The notes beneath the pieces were generated by a model, which saw only the letters and a program-made list of their open reading frames with translations, ran no database searches and was not told the DNA's origin. Positions 6,721 through 8,753 of a stretch of 8,753 bases of DNA are shown here, piece by piece. A program made the position numbers and the translations under genes. Within the stretch, counting starts at the first letter, position 1. Each line of letters starts with the position of its first letter. Source of the stretch: DASROJ01 sp035646975 (GTDB taxonomy: Bacteria > Acidobacteriota > Polarisedimenticolia > JACPZX01 > DASXTC01). The stretch covers positions 1-8,753 of the forward strand of contig DASROJ010000173.1 of assembly GCA_035646975.1 (NCBI GenBank), written 5' to 3'.

Positions 6721-8753
6721 GAGATCCCCGAGTAGAAGTAGGCCACGTGCTGCATCCACTGCAGCAGCCGGCACCACCAGGTGATGCCGGCCAGCGGGTT
6801 GGCCTCGCGTGTCCGGCTGTTGTTCGACTGGTTGACGTCAAGAGCCATCTTCGACTCCGGATCGATTCTCGCCGCGGCCAGCCGTGGTCCGTCCTCGTCA
6901 TAGCGGATCCAGCGGTACGCGCCGTCCCAGCTCCTGCGCGAGGACGGGCCCTGGTCATAGCGCAGCTCGATCTCCTGCGGCCAGACGAACTCGCCGAGCC
7001 GTCTGATGAGCGCCTTGTCGCGCAGCGTGGCGGTGGCGGACAGGTCGCCGGCCGGCGCATGGTCGACCTGCTCCTGCGTGACGGTCTTTCGATCGGCCGG
7101 TGGGCCGAACAGGCCCCGGCCCGGTCGGGCCGGCCTGCTCGACAGCTCCGTCACCGAGTAATCCATGACATCGCTGCCGAAGACCGCCTGGGCGAAGTAC
7201 GCATCCAGCGATCGTCCGGCGACATCATTTACGGTGGAAATGAAATCGGCGATGCCGGGGTGCTTGAACCGATAGCGCTCGAAGTAGGTTCGCATCGTCC
7301 TGAGCATCAGATCCTCGCCGAGGATTCCTTCGAGCGTCTTGAGCATGAGCGCGGTCCGGGCGTAGCTGTTCAGACCGTAGACCTCCGTGTCGAGGTACTC
7401 CCAGGAGCGACGCGCCAGGTTGTCCGCCTTGGGCCCCTTGAGGTACCGGCGGCGCCAGGACGTCGTTTCGTCGATGGGGGCGTCGCGGACGTCGTTGAGA
7501 AACGGCAGGTCGCGCAGCGTGTTGAGCGCAACGTCGTCCGACGGGCCGAAGGGTCGCAGCAGCGCAAGATCGAAGAGGCGGGCCGAAAGAGCCTGGGGCG
7601 CCGGTTGCGCGGCAAGAGGATCGGGTCCCCGGGGGATCTCGAGAAGCGGAACCGCAAGGTACGGGACCCCGGGCGCCACGTCGATCGAGTCACGATTGGG
7701 CCCATAGGCCTTCTCCATGACCCTGCCGGTCGAGTAGGAGTTGAACCCTTCGTCGAGGAACGCCTCCTCGAACTCGTTGTTCGCCACCATGGCGTACCAG
7801 TACTGATGGCCGAACTCATGCACGGTGACCCCCTCCGGCGACCATCGCGCCGCCGGCGACAGGTAGCTCGCCCCCGCGGTGATGAACGTCGGATACTCCA
7901 TCCCCCCGGCACCGCGAGCTCCGAACGCCGGATCGACCACCGTGAGCGTGCGGTAGGGATATCTCCCATACCAGTATCCGAAGTACTTCAGTCCATTGAA
8001 CACCGCGTCGAAGTGGCGATCGATCAACGCCCGATGCTCCGGATGAATCAGCAACGTGACCTCGACATCGCCCAGTTCGAGCGACTCCGAGTCGGGCGGA
8101 ATTCCCAGGGCCCTGGCCATGCGCTTTTCTTCTGCGACATCGCGCTGCTCGGTGAAACGGAACCAGCGTACTTCCTTGATGAAGCGGGTATCGGCGGTCC
8201 AGGCGAAATCGTGCACGTCATCCTGGAGATAGTGGTAGGTGGTGGTGCCGTCAGCGCCGGGCGCCGGCGCGCCCGCCAGCGATCCGGTCGCGCCGACGAC
8301 ATAAGCCGACGGAACCGTGATGGCGACGTCGAAGGTTCCGAAGTCGGCGAAGAACTCGCTGTGATTGTGAAACTGGTGACAGTTCCAGCCCGATTCCTGG
8401 AGCACACCGAGCTTCGGGAACCATTGCCCTACGAGGTGAAAGTCACCCTTGTACCCGGTGCGCGCGAAGACTCGTGGCAGCCGCGCCTCGAACTCGAGCT
8501 CCAGCGCGATCGTCGCGCCGGGCTGGACGGGGACCGGCAGAGGGACGCGAAGCACCGTCTCGTCTTCCGGGTTGCCGTCGTCCGGCCGGACGAACTCTGC
8601 GCCCGCCATCAGATCCGCTCCGTCCGCCGACGACCGCATCGAAAGGATGTCCGTGTAGCCCCACCCCCCCTCGCGCGCCCTGTTGCCGCGATTCACGCCC
8701 CCCGATTCCTTCATGAATGTGGTGCGATCGTTCTTGAAGGCGTTGAGATAGAG
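6717..8753 (-). CDS. M1-family zinc metallopeptidase, N-terminus outside window
   Basis: The frame is open to the right edge; the first visible residues LYLNAFKNDRTTFMKESGG read as ordinary protein, so the ATG at 8712-8714 is internal and the gene continues beyond 8753. Of 678 visible residues, about 50-210 look like the M1 beta-sandwich. The catalytic domain has GGMEYP (283-288), the counterpart of the GxMEN exopeptidase motif, then HEFGH (312-316) and LDEG with E335 as the third zinc ligand 19 residues after the second His. Y464 in NSYARTALML is the likely transition-state tyrosine. Replacement of GAMEN by GGMEYP is a variation known among M1 relatives and may change N-terminal recognition. 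The protein ends in a charged, probably beta-rich part (from about 530) with no membrane helix. The membrane protein gene follows directly. Likely exported or membrane-associated, but the signal region is not visible; substrate unknown. Confidence 0.93.
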   Translation of the reverse strand, partial: LYLNAFKNDRTTFMKESGGVNRGNRAREGGWGYTDILSMRSSADGADLMAGAEFVRPDDGNPEDETVLRVPLPVPVQPGATIALELEFEARLPRVFARTGYKGDFHLVGQWFPKLGVLQESGWNCHQFHNHSEFFADFGTFDVAITVPSAYVVGATGSLAGAPAPGADGTTTYHYLQDDVHDFAWTADTRFIKEVRWFRFTEQRDVAEEKRMARALGIPPDSESLELGDVEVTLLIHPEHRALIDRHFDAVFNGLKYFGYWYGRYPYRTLTVVDPAFGARGAGGMEYPTFITAGASYLSPAARWSPEGVTVHEFGHQYWYAMVANNEFEEAFLDEGFNSYSTGRVMEKAYGPNRDSIDVAPGVPYLAVPLLEIPRGPDPLAAQPAPQALSARLFDLALLRPFGPSDDVALNTLRDLPFLNDVRDAPIDETTSWRRRYLKGPKADNLARRSWEYLDTEVYGLNSYARTALMLKTLEGILGEDLMLRTMRTYFERYRFKHPGIADFISTVNDVAGRSLDAYFAQAVFGSDVMDYSVTELSSRPARPGRGLFGPPADRKTVTQEQVDHAPAGDLSATATLRDKALIRRLGEFVWPQEIELRYDQGPSSRRSWDGAYRWIRYDEDGPRLAAARIDPESKMALDVNQSNNSRTREANPLAGITWWCRLLQWMQHVAYFYSGIS

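Noticed and set aside
8712..8714. ATG as the start of the M1 peptidase
   Set aside because: The frame stays open to the window edge with normal protein sequence (LYLNAFKNDRTTF), and an M1 enzyme needs more N-terminal sequence than this start would leave.
1..8753. Mobile element, phage, CRISPR or defence-system signatures
   Set aside because: No transposase, integrase, toxin-antitoxin, nuclease or repeat array is visible, and codon character looks even across all genes.

Overview
The window is GC-rich bacterial chromosome, by eye about two thirds G+C, and is almost entirely coding. It holds six protein genes. One is cut by the left edge and one by the right edge. I see no tRNA, rRNA, CRISPR array, insertion sequence or phage gene, and the longest gene-free stretch is 72 bases. 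The gene set suggests a free-living, high-GC, Gram-negative-type bacterium: a bifunctional homocysteine methyltransferase/methylenetetrahydrofolate reductase, a CPA2 antiporter, a diheme cytochrome c and a large M1 peptidase paired with a membrane protein. A perfect TATAAT box supports ordinary sigma-70-like promoters. Acidobacteriota, Myxococcota or an uncultured relative would fit, but this is a guess from gene content and not a placement.

Layout from left to right. (1) 1-453, plus strand: the 3' end of an unrecognised protein with a proline-rich tail. (2) 2517-4358 and 470-2509, both minus strand: a two-gene operon in which the YitJ-type methionine-synthesis enzyme is followed after 7 bases by a KefB/YbaL-type cation:proton antiporter with TrkA-N and TrkA-C regulatory domains. 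(3) 4359-4430: a compact divergent promoter region in which the two predicted -10 boxes overlap on opposite strands. (4) 4431-5165 and 5174-5875, plus strand: a small site-2-protease-like membrane metallopeptidase followed after 8 bases by an exported diheme cytochrome c. (5) 6717-8753 and 5845-6720, minus strand: an M1-family zinc metallopeptidase (5' end outside the window) followed by a six-helix membrane protein, with stop and start probably overlapping in TTGA. This pair meets the cytochrome gene tail to tail with a 31-base overlap.

The yitJ-like gene makes methionine and reduces methylene-THF in one polypeptide, supplying its own methyl donor. The antiporter behind it probably handles K+ or Na+ against protons, and I cannot see a metabolic link beyond shared transcription. 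The peptidase plus membrane protein pair looks like a functional unit. The protease plus cytochrome pair is more puzzling. I see no clear sign of an undescribed defence or mobile system; the most notable points are the overlapping divergent promoter, the absence of room for a SAM riboswitch, the protease/cytochrome pairing and an unusually long spacer in the M1 catalytic domain.
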